Assembly (NCBI GenBank): GCA_016179765.1
Contig: JACPCL010000029.1
Location: forward strand, 136,333-200,332
Source: Chloroflexota bacterium
Lineage (GTDB): Bacteria > Chloroflexota > Dehalococcoidia > Lucifugimonadales > JACPCL1
Reading direction: 5' to 3'
Length of the DNA stretch: 64,000 nt
This document shows positions 49,626 to 56,880 of this stretch, one piece after another. A program made the translations under genes and the position numbers. Numbering within the stretch: the first letter of the stretch is position 1; each line of letters begins with the position of its first letter. The notes under the pieces were generated by a model. It saw only the letters and a program-made list of their open reading frames with translations, was not told where the DNA came from and did not search any database.

Positions 49626-49988
49626 ATGCCATCCAGCAAGTCCAGGCGCATAGCCTCCCGCCAGGCCCAACTGAGCGGCAGGTCCCGGCACGCCCGCTCC
49701 CGTGGGCCAACGGGCATTCCCCTGCCGCGAAGCCCGGAAGAGATGGGCCAGTCCATTGCCACGCTGGATGGCCCTGGGGCTGAGGCAACAACGGCTGCCG
49801 AAAGGCCAGCCCAGACCGGCGTCCAGCCCACCGCGCGGCGACCGCAACCTGTCCGGCCCGGCAGGCCCCGCTCCGGTCTGTACGTGATGCCGCCAGAAAC
49901 CTACTTTGGCCGGGAGATGCGCCGGATAGCCATCGTCCTGTCGGTGATGCTAGGCCTTCTGGTGGTCCTGACCATTGTGCTCAAATAG
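49626..49988 (+). CDS. Small C-terminally anchored membrane protein
   Basis: I do not recognise the family. The first 95 residues are polar, basic and disorder-like (Arg-, Ser-, Pro-rich). RGPTGIPLPRSPEEM and RSGLYVMPPETYFGREMRR stand out. One hydrophobic helix (IAIVLSVMLGLLVVLTIVLK) forms the extreme C-terminus. It starts 22 nt after the kinase-like gene and is likely co-transcribed. A tail-anchored or N-in topology is likely. Confidence 0.6.
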   Translation: MPSSKSRRIASRQAQLSGRSRHARSRGPTGIPLPRSPEEMGQSIATLDGPGAEATTAAERPAQTGVQPTARRPQPVRPGRPRSGLYVMPPETYFGREMRRIAIVLSVMLGLLVVLTIVLK

Positions 49989-49993
49989 GCGGT

Positions 49994-50752
49994 TCACCCG
50001 TGGGCGATGGCCCCTCCATCCACAAAAAGGGTCTGCCCCGTCACAAAGTCGCAGGCGTCCGAGGCCAGGTAAACCAGCAGCGGCCCAAGCTCCCTGGGGT
50101 GGCCGAGGCGTCGCAGCGGTATGAAACGGGAGAGGGGGTCTTTCTCCTCCTCACTCCTTGCGCCTGCATCTAAGGCCATCCACCCAGCGGCGATGGCGTT
50201 GACCCGTAGCCCCTTCTGGCTCCACTCCAGGGCCAGCGCCCTGGTAAGCTGCACCGCTGCCCCCTGGCTGGCGCAGTACGCCACCGAGTTCCACAGGCCG
50301 CGCTCTGCCAGGCCGGAGATGACGTTGACGATGCGCCCGTTGCCCTGTGCCAGCATGTGCCGGCCCGCCTCCTGGCACAGCAGGAACATAGCCCGCACGT
50401 TGTACCCCATAAGCCGGTCCCACTCCCCATCGGCGATGTCCACAAAGGGCTTGCCAAACTGGGCCTGGGCGGCGTTCACCAGGATATCAACGCCTCCCCA
50501 GTTTCCCACCACCGCCTCCACGGCAGCGCTAGCGCCGGCCCGCTGAGCCAGGTTGCCAACGTAGCGCAAGGACCGCTGGCCCCGGGCCTCCACCTCTTGG
50601 GCCGCCTGGGCCACGTGCTCGTCGCGCCATCCGGCCACGGCCACGTCCGCGCCCGCCTCCGCCAACGCCGAGGCCAGGTAGGGAGTCCACCCCCGGCGGT
50701 CCGCCGTAATGAGCGCCCGCTTGCCAGAGAGGTCCCACTCCTGCGGTATCAT
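49994..50752 (-). CDS. Divergent short-chain dehydrogenase/reductase
   Basis: The protein is 252 aa from ATG 50752; residues before it in the same frame are repeat sequence. The SDR fold is plain: ILVNAAQAQFGKP, NVISGLAERG (Ser), RVNAIAAGWM, and FVTGQTLFVDGGAIAHG. Two key motifs are altered. The cofactor Gly motif TGxxxGxG reads ITADRRGWTPYLA, and the catalytic YxxxK reads AYCASQG, with Gln for Lys. Oxidoreductase activity by the usual mechanism is therefore doubtful. The SDR tail and stop are intact, so it is not a simple pseudogene. Confidence 0.85.
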   Translation of the reverse strand: MIPQEWDLSGKRALITADRRGWTPYLASALAEAGADVAVAGWRDEHVAQAAQEVEARGQRSLRYVGNLAQRAGASAAVEAVVGNWGGVDILVNAAQAQFGKPFVDIADGEWDRLMGYNVRAMFLLCQEAGRHMLAQGNGRIVNVISGLAERGLWNSVAYCASQGAAVQLTRALALEWSQKGLRVNAIAAGWMALDAGARSEEEKDPLSRFIPLRRLGHPRELGPLLVYLASDACDFVTGQTLFVDGGAIAHG

Positions 50753-50756
50753 GGTA

Positions 50757-50883
50757 TCCCCTTCGGGGATTGATTTGTATCTGGGGGACACCCCCAGACC
50801 CCCGTCCCTTCGTCCGCCTGCGGCGGGCTCAGGGCAGGCTCCGGGGCTTTGCCCCTCTGCACTCCCCATTTTCCCGCAGCCTG
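50757..50883. repeat. Composite repeat between SDR and YjbQ genes
   Basis: The unit begins 5 nt upstream of the SDR ATG and ends (CCCGCAGCCTG) directly against the YjbQ stop codon at 50884. It contains TATCTGGGGGACACCCCCAG, GTCCGCCTGCGGCGGGC and CTCAGGGCAGGCTCCGGGGC, all shared with the copies at 3203 and 11472. Confidence 0.7.
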
Positions 50884-51378
50884 CTATGCTCCCATCACCT
50901 GCACCAGCACCTCTCGCTGGCGGGGATGGTCTAGCTCAATCATGAAGATGCGCTGCCACCGTCCAAGCTGAATCTGCCCTCCGATGATGGGGATGGTCTC
51001 GCTGGTGCCCAGGAGGAGGTGCTGGCAGTGGGCGTGGCCGTTGGGGCACTCGTCGTCGTTCATGTTGACGGTGCGGACGGTAAAGTCGTTGTGGTGATAC
51101 TCTCCGTTGCGCGGGGCCAAGCGCTCCAGATACCCTTCCAGGTCGTTGAGGAGCAGAGGCTCATTTTCGTTGATGCGAATAGCTGCGGTAGTATGACGGG
51201 AGAAGACGACGACCATACCCGCCACCACTCCAGAGTGCTCTACGAACCTTTCAACCTGTTTGGTAATATCAATGAATTCAGGGGCCTTGACGCTTTCCAG
51301 CGCGAGGCGATAGGTCACCGTCTTCCAGGCAGCGGTGACCTCTTCAACGGGCTGAATCTCAATGGCTTTGATGTTCAT
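50884..51378 (-). CDS. YjbQ/UPF0047 family protein
   Basis: The 164-aa protein carries the family signature VVFSRHTTAAIRINENEPLL (SxHTTA-type), PNGHAHCQHLLLGTSETIPI and GRWQRIFMIELDHPRQREV. Some members act as a secondary thiamine-phosphate synthase; the true role is unsettled. His residues in HTT, GHAH and HCQH probably bind a metal. Confidence 0.9.
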   Translation of the reverse strand: MNIKAIEIQPVEEVTAAWKTVTYRLALESVKAPEFIDITKQVERFVEHSGVVAGMVVVFSRHTTAAIRINENEPLLLNDLEGYLERLAPRNGEYHHNDFTVRTVNMNDDECPNGHAHCQHLLLGTSETIPIIGGQIQLGRWQRIFMIELDHPRQREVLVQVMGA

Positions 51379-51481
51379 GTTCTTCAGCTGGTCCTGCTAG
51401 GATAGAAGCCCGATGGCTCAAGGGGCCGTCATCCTCAATCAGCGATTGTATCTGCCGCTGTCGGGTGAAGTCAACAAGGGA

Positions 51482-52522
51482 TTACCGGTCCCGGTGAGCA
51501 AGGAACGTTGTTAATTGTACCATTTGCTCCCTGGCGGTGGGAGAGAGGGGCGTTTTGACCCCTCCGAGCGCCTCAATGGCCTGGCCGGTCTCCCGTTCCA
51601 CAAGGGATTGGGCCTCCCGGTACGCCCCCGTCTCTTCCAGGGCGCCCAGCACCTCCTCCACCTGCTCCTCGCCTGCTGCAAGGGGGCCGTAGGCTGCCTT
51701 CAGGGCTGCAAGGGCGGCGCCTGTGGCGTGTTGAAAGCCGTGAATCACCGGGAAGGTCTTCTTCTTTCTACGTATGTCATTGCCAACCGGCTTTCCGGTA
51801 AGGGCGGGGTTGCCCCAGATACCCAGGATGTCGTCCCGCACCTGAAAGGCCTGGCCCAGGTGGCTGCCCCAGGCGCACAGGGCAGCGGTGGCTTCGGAGT
51901 CGTCCGTTGCGACGAGAGCGCCCAGCTCAACGGCGCAGCGGATAAGGGCGCCCGTCTTGCGGGAGATCATGTCCAGGTAACTGGCGACGCCGATGTCCGT
52001 GCGCCGCTCAAACTCCAGGTCCAGGTACTGCCCCTCAATGATCTCCAGGTAGGCCTGGGTCAGGAGGCGCGCCGCCTGCCTCCCCTTTGCAGAGGGTAGG
52101 CCGTCCGAAGTCAGGGCGCGGTCGGAGAGGACGCGCATGGCGTTGCCTGCCCACAGGGCTGGCCCGACGCCCCAGAGGGACCAGACGGTGGGCCTTCCCC
52201 GGCGCTCCGTGTCTCCATCCTGGATGTCGTCATGGATGAGGGAGAAGTTATGGACGAGCTCCAGGGCCGCGGCGGCTGTGACGGCCCGGGGCCAGGGGCA
52301 GCCCAGGGCTTCGGCAGTCAGGAAGCAGAGGGTGGGGCGTAGCGCCTTGCCGGTGGAGCCGCCTTCCACCTCCTGGCCCGCCTGGTCGGCCCACCCCAGG
52401 TGGTAGCGCAGCATATCGTACAGGCCCCTGGGCTCCGGAGGGGCCAGGGCCTTGATGGCTGCGTCCAGGGCGCCGCGGTACTTCTCCAGCGCCTCTGGGG
52501 GTGTGGCGTAGACCAGGTTCAT
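51482..52522 (-). CDS. Polyprenyl (geranylgeranyl/farnesyl) diphosphate synthase
   Basis: The protein is 346 aa from ATG 52522. GKALRPTLCFLTAEALG, the first Asp-rich motif FSLIHDDIQDGDTERRG (DDxxD) and the second FQVRDDILGIWG (DDxxG/D) are present, with KTGALIRCAVELGAL between them. It condenses IPP with allylic diphosphates to make isoprenoid precursors; chain length not predictable. A TACAAT hexamer ends 9 nt before the ATG with no Shine-Dalgarno, so the mRNA is probably leaderless. Confidence 0.93.
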   Translation of the reverse strand: MNLVYATPPEALEKYRGALDAAIKALAPPEPRGLYDMLRYHLGWADQAGQEVEGGSTGKALRPTLCFLTAEALGCPWPRAVTAAAALELVHNFSLIHDDIQDGDTERRGRPTVWSLWGVGPALWAGNAMRVLSDRALTSDGLPSAKGRQAARLLTQAYLEIIEGQYLDLEFERRTDIGVASYLDMISRKTGALIRCAVELGALVATDDSEATAALCAWGSHLGQAFQVRDDILGIWGNPALTGKPVGNDIRRKKKTFPVIHGFQHATGAALAALKAAYGPLAAGEEQVEEVLGALEETGAYREAQSLVERETGQAIEALGGVKTPLSPTAREQMVQLTTFLAHRDR

Positions 52523-52531
52523 GGTGCGCCC

Positions 52532-52537
52532 ATTGTA
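52532..52537 (-). promoter_or_regulatory. -10 hexamer adjoining the prenyl synthase start
   Basis: The reverse strand reads GCTACAAT with the hexamer ending 9 nt before ATG 52522. It matches the argS and adenosyltransferase spacing, without the upstream T of the TG pair. Confidence 0.5.
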
Positions 52538-52571
52538 GCGGCCTGGGGCGGAGGAGGCAAACATGAGCATT

Positions 52572-52615
52572 ACCTAACCCCCTAGCCCCCTTCCCTAGGA
52601 AGGAAGGGGGAACGA
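52572..52615. repeat. CCTAACCCCCTAGCCCCCTT repeat
   Basis: ACCTAACCCCCTAGCCCCC and then TTCCCTAGGAAGGAAGGGGG form the canonical unit: a unique left edge and a CTTCC/GGAAG palindrome. It lies between the prenyl synthase and HGG-motif genes. Confidence 0.75.
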
Positions 52616-52619
52616 GAGC

Positions 52620-53069
52620 CTACACCGGCTCCTCCTGGCCGTCTTGATTGTGCTTGATGGAGTTTTTGGCATTGAGGTTTTTGAGGGCGACGCGCAAGCT
52701 GGCGGTGGATGGGTTCTTGATTGAGGGTGGTGTGGAGAGGAGATCAATCAAGCTTAGGCTTTCTTGGGAGGACAGCTCGCCATCGGCGATGGCCCGCAGA
52801 AGACGCTCGGTGGCAGGCTGGTTGGAGAGGGTGAGGGGGGGCCTGCCGGTGCGGCGGCGTCCTTTGCGGGCCATCATGTACAGGAGGAGCTCGGCGAACT
52901 CGGGGACGGCGAGGAGGTTGAGGGCGTACGCTTGGAAGCGGGGCGAAGAGCGCCCGTGGCGGAGGGCGTTGATGTTCCCCTTGGGGGCGCCTGCGCCGGG
53001 GCGGCGTCCGCCGTGTTTTTTGGGCAGCGGGACGCCTTGAGGGTTGAAGGGGGGCTGGTGGTTGGGCAT
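52620..53069 (-). CDS. HGG/GAPKGN-motif protein
   Basis: The protein is 149 aa from ATG 53069 with GGAGG upstream. The N-terminal KKHGGRRPGAGAPKGNINAL and RHGRSSPRF are the GAPKGNxNAxKHG-type motif seen in small phage- and transposon-linked proteins of unknown role. The middle AVPEFAELLLYMMARKGRRR is followed by a helical region. The last residues DGQEEPV match the ends of two other local fragments (53232 and 54100), as if the tail had been pasted on. Function unknown; a DNA-binding or small-terminase-like role is only a guess. Confidence 0.6.
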   Translation of the reverse strand: MPNHQPPFNPQGVPLPKKHGGRRPGAGAPKGNINALRHGRSSPRFQAYALNLLAVPEFAELLLYMMARKGRRRTGRPPLTLSNQPATERLLRAIADGELSSQESLSLIDLLSTPPSIKNPSTASLRVALKNLNAKNSIKHNQDGQEEPV

Positions 53070-53154
53070 GGCAGAGCCTCCTGGATACGAGGTGCACTGC
53101 CAGTGTAGGAGACGGGGGAGGGTTTGGGGGAGGGGGGGATGGCAGGGGGAGAAT

Positions 53155-53232
53155 TGACCTAACCCCCTGGCCCTCTTCCCCATTCGCTGCGCTCAGGGCA
53201 GGCTCTAGGAAGGAAGGGGGAAGAAGAGGCTA
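53155..53232. repeat. CCTAACCCCCT repeat with nested GCTCAGGGCAGG unit
   Basis: ACCTAACCCCCTGGCCCTC, then CATTCGCTGCGCTCAGGGCA and AGGAAGGAAGGGGG: the canonical palindromic repeat carrying the TTCGSCTGCGCTCAGGGCAG block also seen in other repeats. Confidence 0.7.
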
Positions 53233-53300
53233 CGCCGGCTCCTCCTGGCCGTCCCAGCAAGCCAGGTGGCAGGCGTAGGGGTTGCCATGCCCGCCGTGTG
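53229..53300 (-). pseudogene. C-terminal fragment of a WDGQEEP protein
   Basis: The reverse strand reads GNPYACHLACWDGQEEPA and then stop, matching the last 18 residues of the fragment ending at 54100. No start or N-terminal part is recognisable; it is a truncated duplicate adjoining the same kind of repeat. Confidence 0.45.
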
Positions 53301-53341
53301 GTTCTACAATGGTTCCACGACAGAACCAGGGAGGTGCGGCT

Positions 53342-53695
53342 ATGCCTGTGAGCCTATCCATCAAGAACGTGCCCGACGAGCTGGCGCAGAAGCTGCGGGA
53401 GCGGGCGAAACGCAACCATCGGTCGCTGCAGGGGGAGCTGCTGGCGATGTTGGAGGAAGGGGCGGAGAAGCTGACTGTGGAGGAGGTATCCGAGTGGGTG
53501 AAGGCCAGCGGGCTGAAGACAGCGTCCAACTCTGTTGAGATTATCAGGGAAGATCGTGATACCGACCACGGGCGCTTGCCTCACAAGGTAACGGTAAACG
53601 AGCTTTATGAGCATGGTAAGAAGCGCGGGCTGAAAACGGCCTCAGACTCCGTAGAAATTCTTCGGGAGTTGCGTGATGGCCGAAATCGTAGTTGA
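53342..53695 (+). CDS. VapB/FitA-like antitoxin with duplicated C-terminal motif
   Basis: The protein is 117 aa from ATG 53342 with GGGAGG upstream. Residues 1-45 are a ribbon-helix-helix domain (PVSLSIKNVPDELAQKLRER and SLQGELLAML). The C-terminal part contains two copies of a toxin-binding-like motif: KASGLKTASNSVEIIREDRD and KKRGLKTASDSVEILRELRD, about 35 residues apart. Family antitoxins normally have one. The end overlaps the vapC start. It should neutralise VapC and repress the operon. Confidence 0.8.
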   Translation: MPVSLSIKNVPDELAQKLRERAKRNHRSLQGELLAMLEEGAEKLTVEEVSEWVKASGLKTASNSVEIIREDRDTDHGRLPHKVTVNELYEHGKKRGLKTASDSVEILRELRDGRNRS

Positions 53696-54047
53696 CGCTT
53701 CGGTCTTGGCGGCGCTGGCCTTCCAAGAAGAACGAGCAGAAGCGGCGCGGGCACTCCTAGATGGAGCCGTACTTTACGCTCCTACCCTCGTGACTTACGA
53801 ACTGGTCAGTGTGGCCCGTGACAAGATTCTGCGTAACTCCGCAAGTGGCCAGGACATAAGGGAACAATTGATGGAAGCATTGGCGATGGATTTTCAGTGG
53901 GTTGAAGTGTCCTACGGTGAGGTGCTTGAACTGGCGTTGGCCCGTCGTCTTTCTACTTATGACGCCTGCTATTTGTACTTGGCAAGTAGCCGAGGCATTC
54001 CGCTTGTTACCTTTGACACTCGGCTGGAGGCAGCGAGCAGGGCTTGA
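53676..54047 (+). CDS. vapC: VapC-type PIN-domain toxin
   Basis: The protein is 123 aa from ATG 53676 (GTG 53673 also possible). MAEIVVDASVLAALAFQEE supplies the first Asp, VTYELVSVARDK the Glu, STYDACYLYLASSRGIPLVT the third acid and FDTRL the last. It is a magnesium-dependent RNase. The start lies inside the antitoxin gene, so the two are coupled. The stop TGA merges with a CCTCACCCCCTG repeat. Confidence 0.92.
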   Translation: MAEIVVDASVLAALAFQEERAEAARALLDGAVLYAPTLVTYELVSVARDKILRNSASGQDIREQLMEALAMDFQWVEVSYGEVLELALARRLSTYDACYLYLASSRGIPLVTFDTRLEAASRA

Positions 54048-54099
54048 CCTCACCCCCTGTAGTCCCCCTCCCCTACAGTGGGAAGGGGACAGGCTTTTC

Positions 54100-54315
54100 T
54101 CACACCGGCTCTTCCTGGCCGTCCCAGCAGGAGAGGTGGCAGGCAAAGCGGACGCCGTCGCCGTGGAAGAGGATGAGGTCATCCTGGTGGTCAAAGTTTC
54201 CCGTGACGCCCTCCGCGATGATGATGACGCGCTCCCTCAGGTCCAGGGGCCTGCCGCACTTGTCACAGGTGAGGACGCCGAGACGGGCTTGTATGATTCT
54301 CTCCCCGGGGGTTTG
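54100..54315 (-). pseudogene. Zinc-ribbon-like protein fragment ending WDGQEEPV
   Basis: The reverse-strand frame between TAG 54316 and TGA 54100 reads RLGVLTCDKCGRPLDLRERV, HQDDLILFHGD and GVRFACHLSCWDGQEEPV. CDKCG plus CHLSC could bind zinc. There is no in-frame ATG, GTG or TTG with a ribosome-binding site, so the 5' part appears lost. Its C-terminal half is duplicated at 53229 and its last seven residues at 52620. Confidence 0.45.
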
Positions 54316-54346
54316 CTACGATGCAATACTCGTCAAATACCTATAC

Positions 54347-55051
54347 CTACAGGCCGGCCTTATTTTTCATGATTTCTAGTATGTCATCAAAGATTCGCTC
54401 AAACCGCTTTATCTTCAAACTTTCCCAGCCTGTTTCAAAGTCTTCACGCAATATGTAGACCCCATCCAATTCGTGTTCAGAGATTACTCTATCTCTGCTC
54501 CTGCCGTTGAAACGTTCTCCGCCATCGCCGATGACAAAATCGTCATCATTGTCGGCGGTGGTCAGGAATACCTTGATACCTTTCTGAACATCAGACGATA
54601 ACAACTTAAGCTTCCAGTAGCACGCCTGCGCGATTCGCTCTCTCAAACTTGTTTTGCATGATATGACAGCCAGTATCTTCGATTCCCACCTTTGCTGGGA
54701 ATCGATCCACACCAGAGCAGAGTCAACGTCAGGAAGCAGAAGATAATCACCATACTTGACCGCAAGTTTTCTCATGATCACCTCATTGCGCTGGGCTTCT
54801 CCAGCAGTCAGAACTTCTAGCCCTATGAAATCGTGACTTTCCTCTTTTAGCTTCTTGACATACCCTTTAAGAATGGCATGAATAACCCCTTGAAACCTAT
54901 GGCCGATAAACGAATTCCAAGATTGTTGTCCAAGTTGTTTGACATACTCATCCTTTAAGGTCGTAATTTGATGCCATGCCTTATCAGCGGGCGTCTTCCC
55001 CGTCTCAATATCAGAAATCAAATCAATGATGGCCTGCTTTGGATCACTCAT
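54347..55051 (-). CDS. Restriction endonuclease, probably BsaWI-like
   Basis: The protein is 234 aa from ATG 55051, which has GAGGGGGGCC upstream and overlaps the methylase stop by 8 nt. An N-terminal helical region (WHQITTLKDEYVKQLGQQSW, SFIGHRFQGVIHAILKGYVK) precedes a PD-(D/E)xK-like core: LLLPDVDSALVWID (Asp) and KILAVISCKTSLRERIAQAC (SCK). The pattern recalls BsaWI-family type II enzymes, which cut at degenerate CCGG sites; the specificity is not provable. Markedly AT-rich compared with its surroundings, hence horizontally acquired. Confidence 0.75.
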   Translation of the reverse strand: MSDPKQAIIDLISDIETGKTPADKAWHQITTLKDEYVKQLGQQSWNSFIGHRFQGVIHAILKGYVKKLKEESHDFIGLEVLTAGEAQRNEVIMRKLAVKYGDYLLLPDVDSALVWIDSQQRWESKILAVISCKTSLRERIAQACYWKLKLLSSDVQKGIKVFLTTADNDDDFVIGDGGERFNGRSRDRVISEHELDGVYILREDFETGWESLKIKRFERIFDDILEIMKNKAGL

Positions 55052-56267
55052 TGGCCCCCCTCGCATAGCGCGCCCATTTGACCGTTCTATTATTTACTTC
55101 TTGAGGAGAATACCCGATAGGTTTTCTGACAATGTGCAGATACTTAAACCCGCGCAGATAGAAGTTAAACCGTAATGCCCTGTTGTGCCACATCCCTGTG
55201 TTTGAGGTCTGGCTGCGGCGGGTGACCGAGATAATATCCATTGGCTCAAAGTGGCGGACAAGCCGGTCGTAAATCTTGAAGCCGACAGGAGTGAACTTCT
55301 GCTTTACCCACTGGTCACCAATAAGCCAGCCGAGCACTTTGCCGGGTTTCAGCACCCTGTAGGCCTCAACCATGACCTTCTCTAGCTCATCGTAGAACTC
55401 TTCGTTCTCAGCGGAGATTGTTCCAAAAGAGAGTGGGCTTTCATTGTATTTGATGTTGTCGCCGTAGGGGGAGTCAATAAAGACCATATCCACGGAATTG
55501 TCATCAAGAGGGATATGGCGGGCGTCGTTCTGGATGATGTCGGGGCGCGTAGGAACGATGTCATACCCTATGACACGGCGGCGCTCCTCACGGCAAACGT
55601 CTATAGTTGTGCCGCTGCCACACATGGGGTCAACTACCAGGTCTCCGGGCAAGGTATAGCGCTTTATGAGGTTGTACAGGATGAAGGCAGGGGTAACGCC
55701 GGCGTATTTGTTGTTGCCCTTGGGAGTCTTGCCATAGCTCTGCTTCGGATAGTCCCAGAGGGTAGTGGACTCCAGAGCAGGCCTATCGTGGTCCAGGGCA
55801 GTTATGCCTCGGTTTCTCCTTTCCCTTTTGAGGCCATGCTGTACCTGGGCGAGAGTATCAGGAGATGGCGGGGCAAGCAGAACCGGTGAAAAGGCCCCAG
55901 CGAGGATCAGCAGGTCTTGAAGGGCATTTGCCTCAAAGTCATGCAAGAGCCAATGAGAGCGAATATCTAGGTGGGCCAAACTTTCCTTTGCTTGGCCAAC
56001 AGTGTGCAACCCATTAGTTGGGCGAATCTTTACCTGATACGGATACTGGCCTCTCCAGGCTTGGGGCACCAGCCGGTAGCCACCTTTGGTGGCGGCCTCA
56101 AACGTTCCAGTGAGGGTATTGGTATCCACATTGAGCAGGAAGAGCTTGTCTCCTGGCTCAACCATGAGCACTTCATCCCTGGCAAGAACGTCAGCTCCAA
56201 ACACAGAAAGCTCATAGCACGCAGCTTCGCTGCTATTGGAGCATTTGAGAATGAGACCCTTGCTCAT
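55044..56267 (-). CDS. DNA methyltransferase with N-terminal DCD/PUA-like domain
   Basis: The protein is 407 aa. Residues 1 to about 90 (GLILKCSNSSEAACYELSVF, EPGDKLFLLNVDTNTLTGTF, WRGQYPYQVKI) resemble the DCD domain of the EVE/PUA superfamily, known mainly from plant cell-death proteins. Residues about 180-407 are an amino-methyltransferase: YPKQSYG, motif I VVDPMCGSGTTIDVCREE, then motif IV FIDSPYGDNIKY. Motif I precedes IV. It should protect host DNA against the overlapping REase gene. Whether the DCD-like part reads modified bases is an inference. AT-rich like its partner. Confidence 0.8.
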   Translation of the reverse strand: MSKGLILKCSNSSEAACYELSVFGADVLARDEVLMVEPGDKLFLLNVDTNTLTGTFEAATKGGYRLVPQAWRGQYPYQVKIRPTNGLHTVGQAKESLAHLDIRSHWLLHDFEANALQDLLILAGAFSPVLLAPPSPDTLAQVQHGLKRERRNRGITALDHDRPALESTTLWDYPKQSYGKTPKGNNKYAGVTPAFILYNLIKRYTLPGDLVVDPMCGSGTTIDVCREERRRVIGYDIVPTRPDIIQNDARHIPLDDNSVDMVFIDSPYGDNIKYNESPLSFGTISAENEEFYDELEKVMVEAYRVLKPGKVLGWLIGDQWVKQKFTPVGFKIYDRLVRHFEPMDIISVTRRSQTSNTGMWHNRALRFNFYLRGFKYLHIVRKPIGYSPQEVNNRTVKWARYARGANE

Positions 56268-56880
56268 ACGTCCCCGGAAAGAAATAGTGCCGGATTATAC
56301 CGGGAGGAGAGCAAGATGTCACCGGCCGGGTGTAGCTGTTAGCCGGCTTTGTGGGGCACGTTTAGGTGAGGGGAGCGGGCGTCGGGCTGGCCCAGGGTGG
56401 CAGCCAGCGCAAGCAGCGTTTCGTAGCGCGGGGACTGCTCGCCGCCACGTTCGTCCCGATGCAATCGGGACTCAGGGCTTCGGCTCACTCACTGCGGACG
56501 AGGGTGACGCGTCCGCATGGGGATTTACCCCCTACCTCAATCCTCCCTCGCAAGGGGGGAGGAGGTTATTGCCCTCATTTTCGTAGGAATGACACGGGGG
56601 ATTTACCCTCTACCCTAGCCCTCCCCCGCAAGGGGGGAGGGGATGACGGGCGAGGCAGCGCCTCGCCCCTACGAGGATTTACCCTCACCCTCTATCCCTC
56701 TCCATCAAGGGGGCCTTGCCCTAAAAGTCCTTTTGACCTAACCCCCTAGCCCCCTTCCCTGAAGGGAAGGGGGAAGAATTGTATCTGGGGGACACCCCCA
56801 GACCCCCAGCGGGAACTGACGTTCCCTGCACCTTCCTGACTTTTGAGGCAACGCCCGTCAAGGGAGAGGGGCAGGTCATG
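56268..56880. repeat. Repeat-filled gap between the R-M system and polA
   Basis: No gene is visible in 613 nt. 56520-56650 repeats GATTTACCCYCTACC and CCTCCCCCGCAAGGGGGGAG; 56655-56680 has CGAGGCAGCGCCTCGCCCCT. 56743-56846 is a complete composite unit (TTGACCTAACCCCCTAGCCC, CTTCCCTGAAGGGAAGGGGG, TATCTGGGGGACACCCCCAG, GGGAACTGACGTTCCC, TGCACCTTCC). That same unit occurs, mutated but in order, inside polA at 58507-58627. Confidence 0.75.

Noticed and set aside
52620-56267. Prophage or integrated plasmid
   Set aside because: Apart from a GAPKGN-motif protein, TA and R-M genes, there are no structural, replication or integrase genes, and the tyrosine recombinase at 47859 looks like a chromosomal XerC/D.
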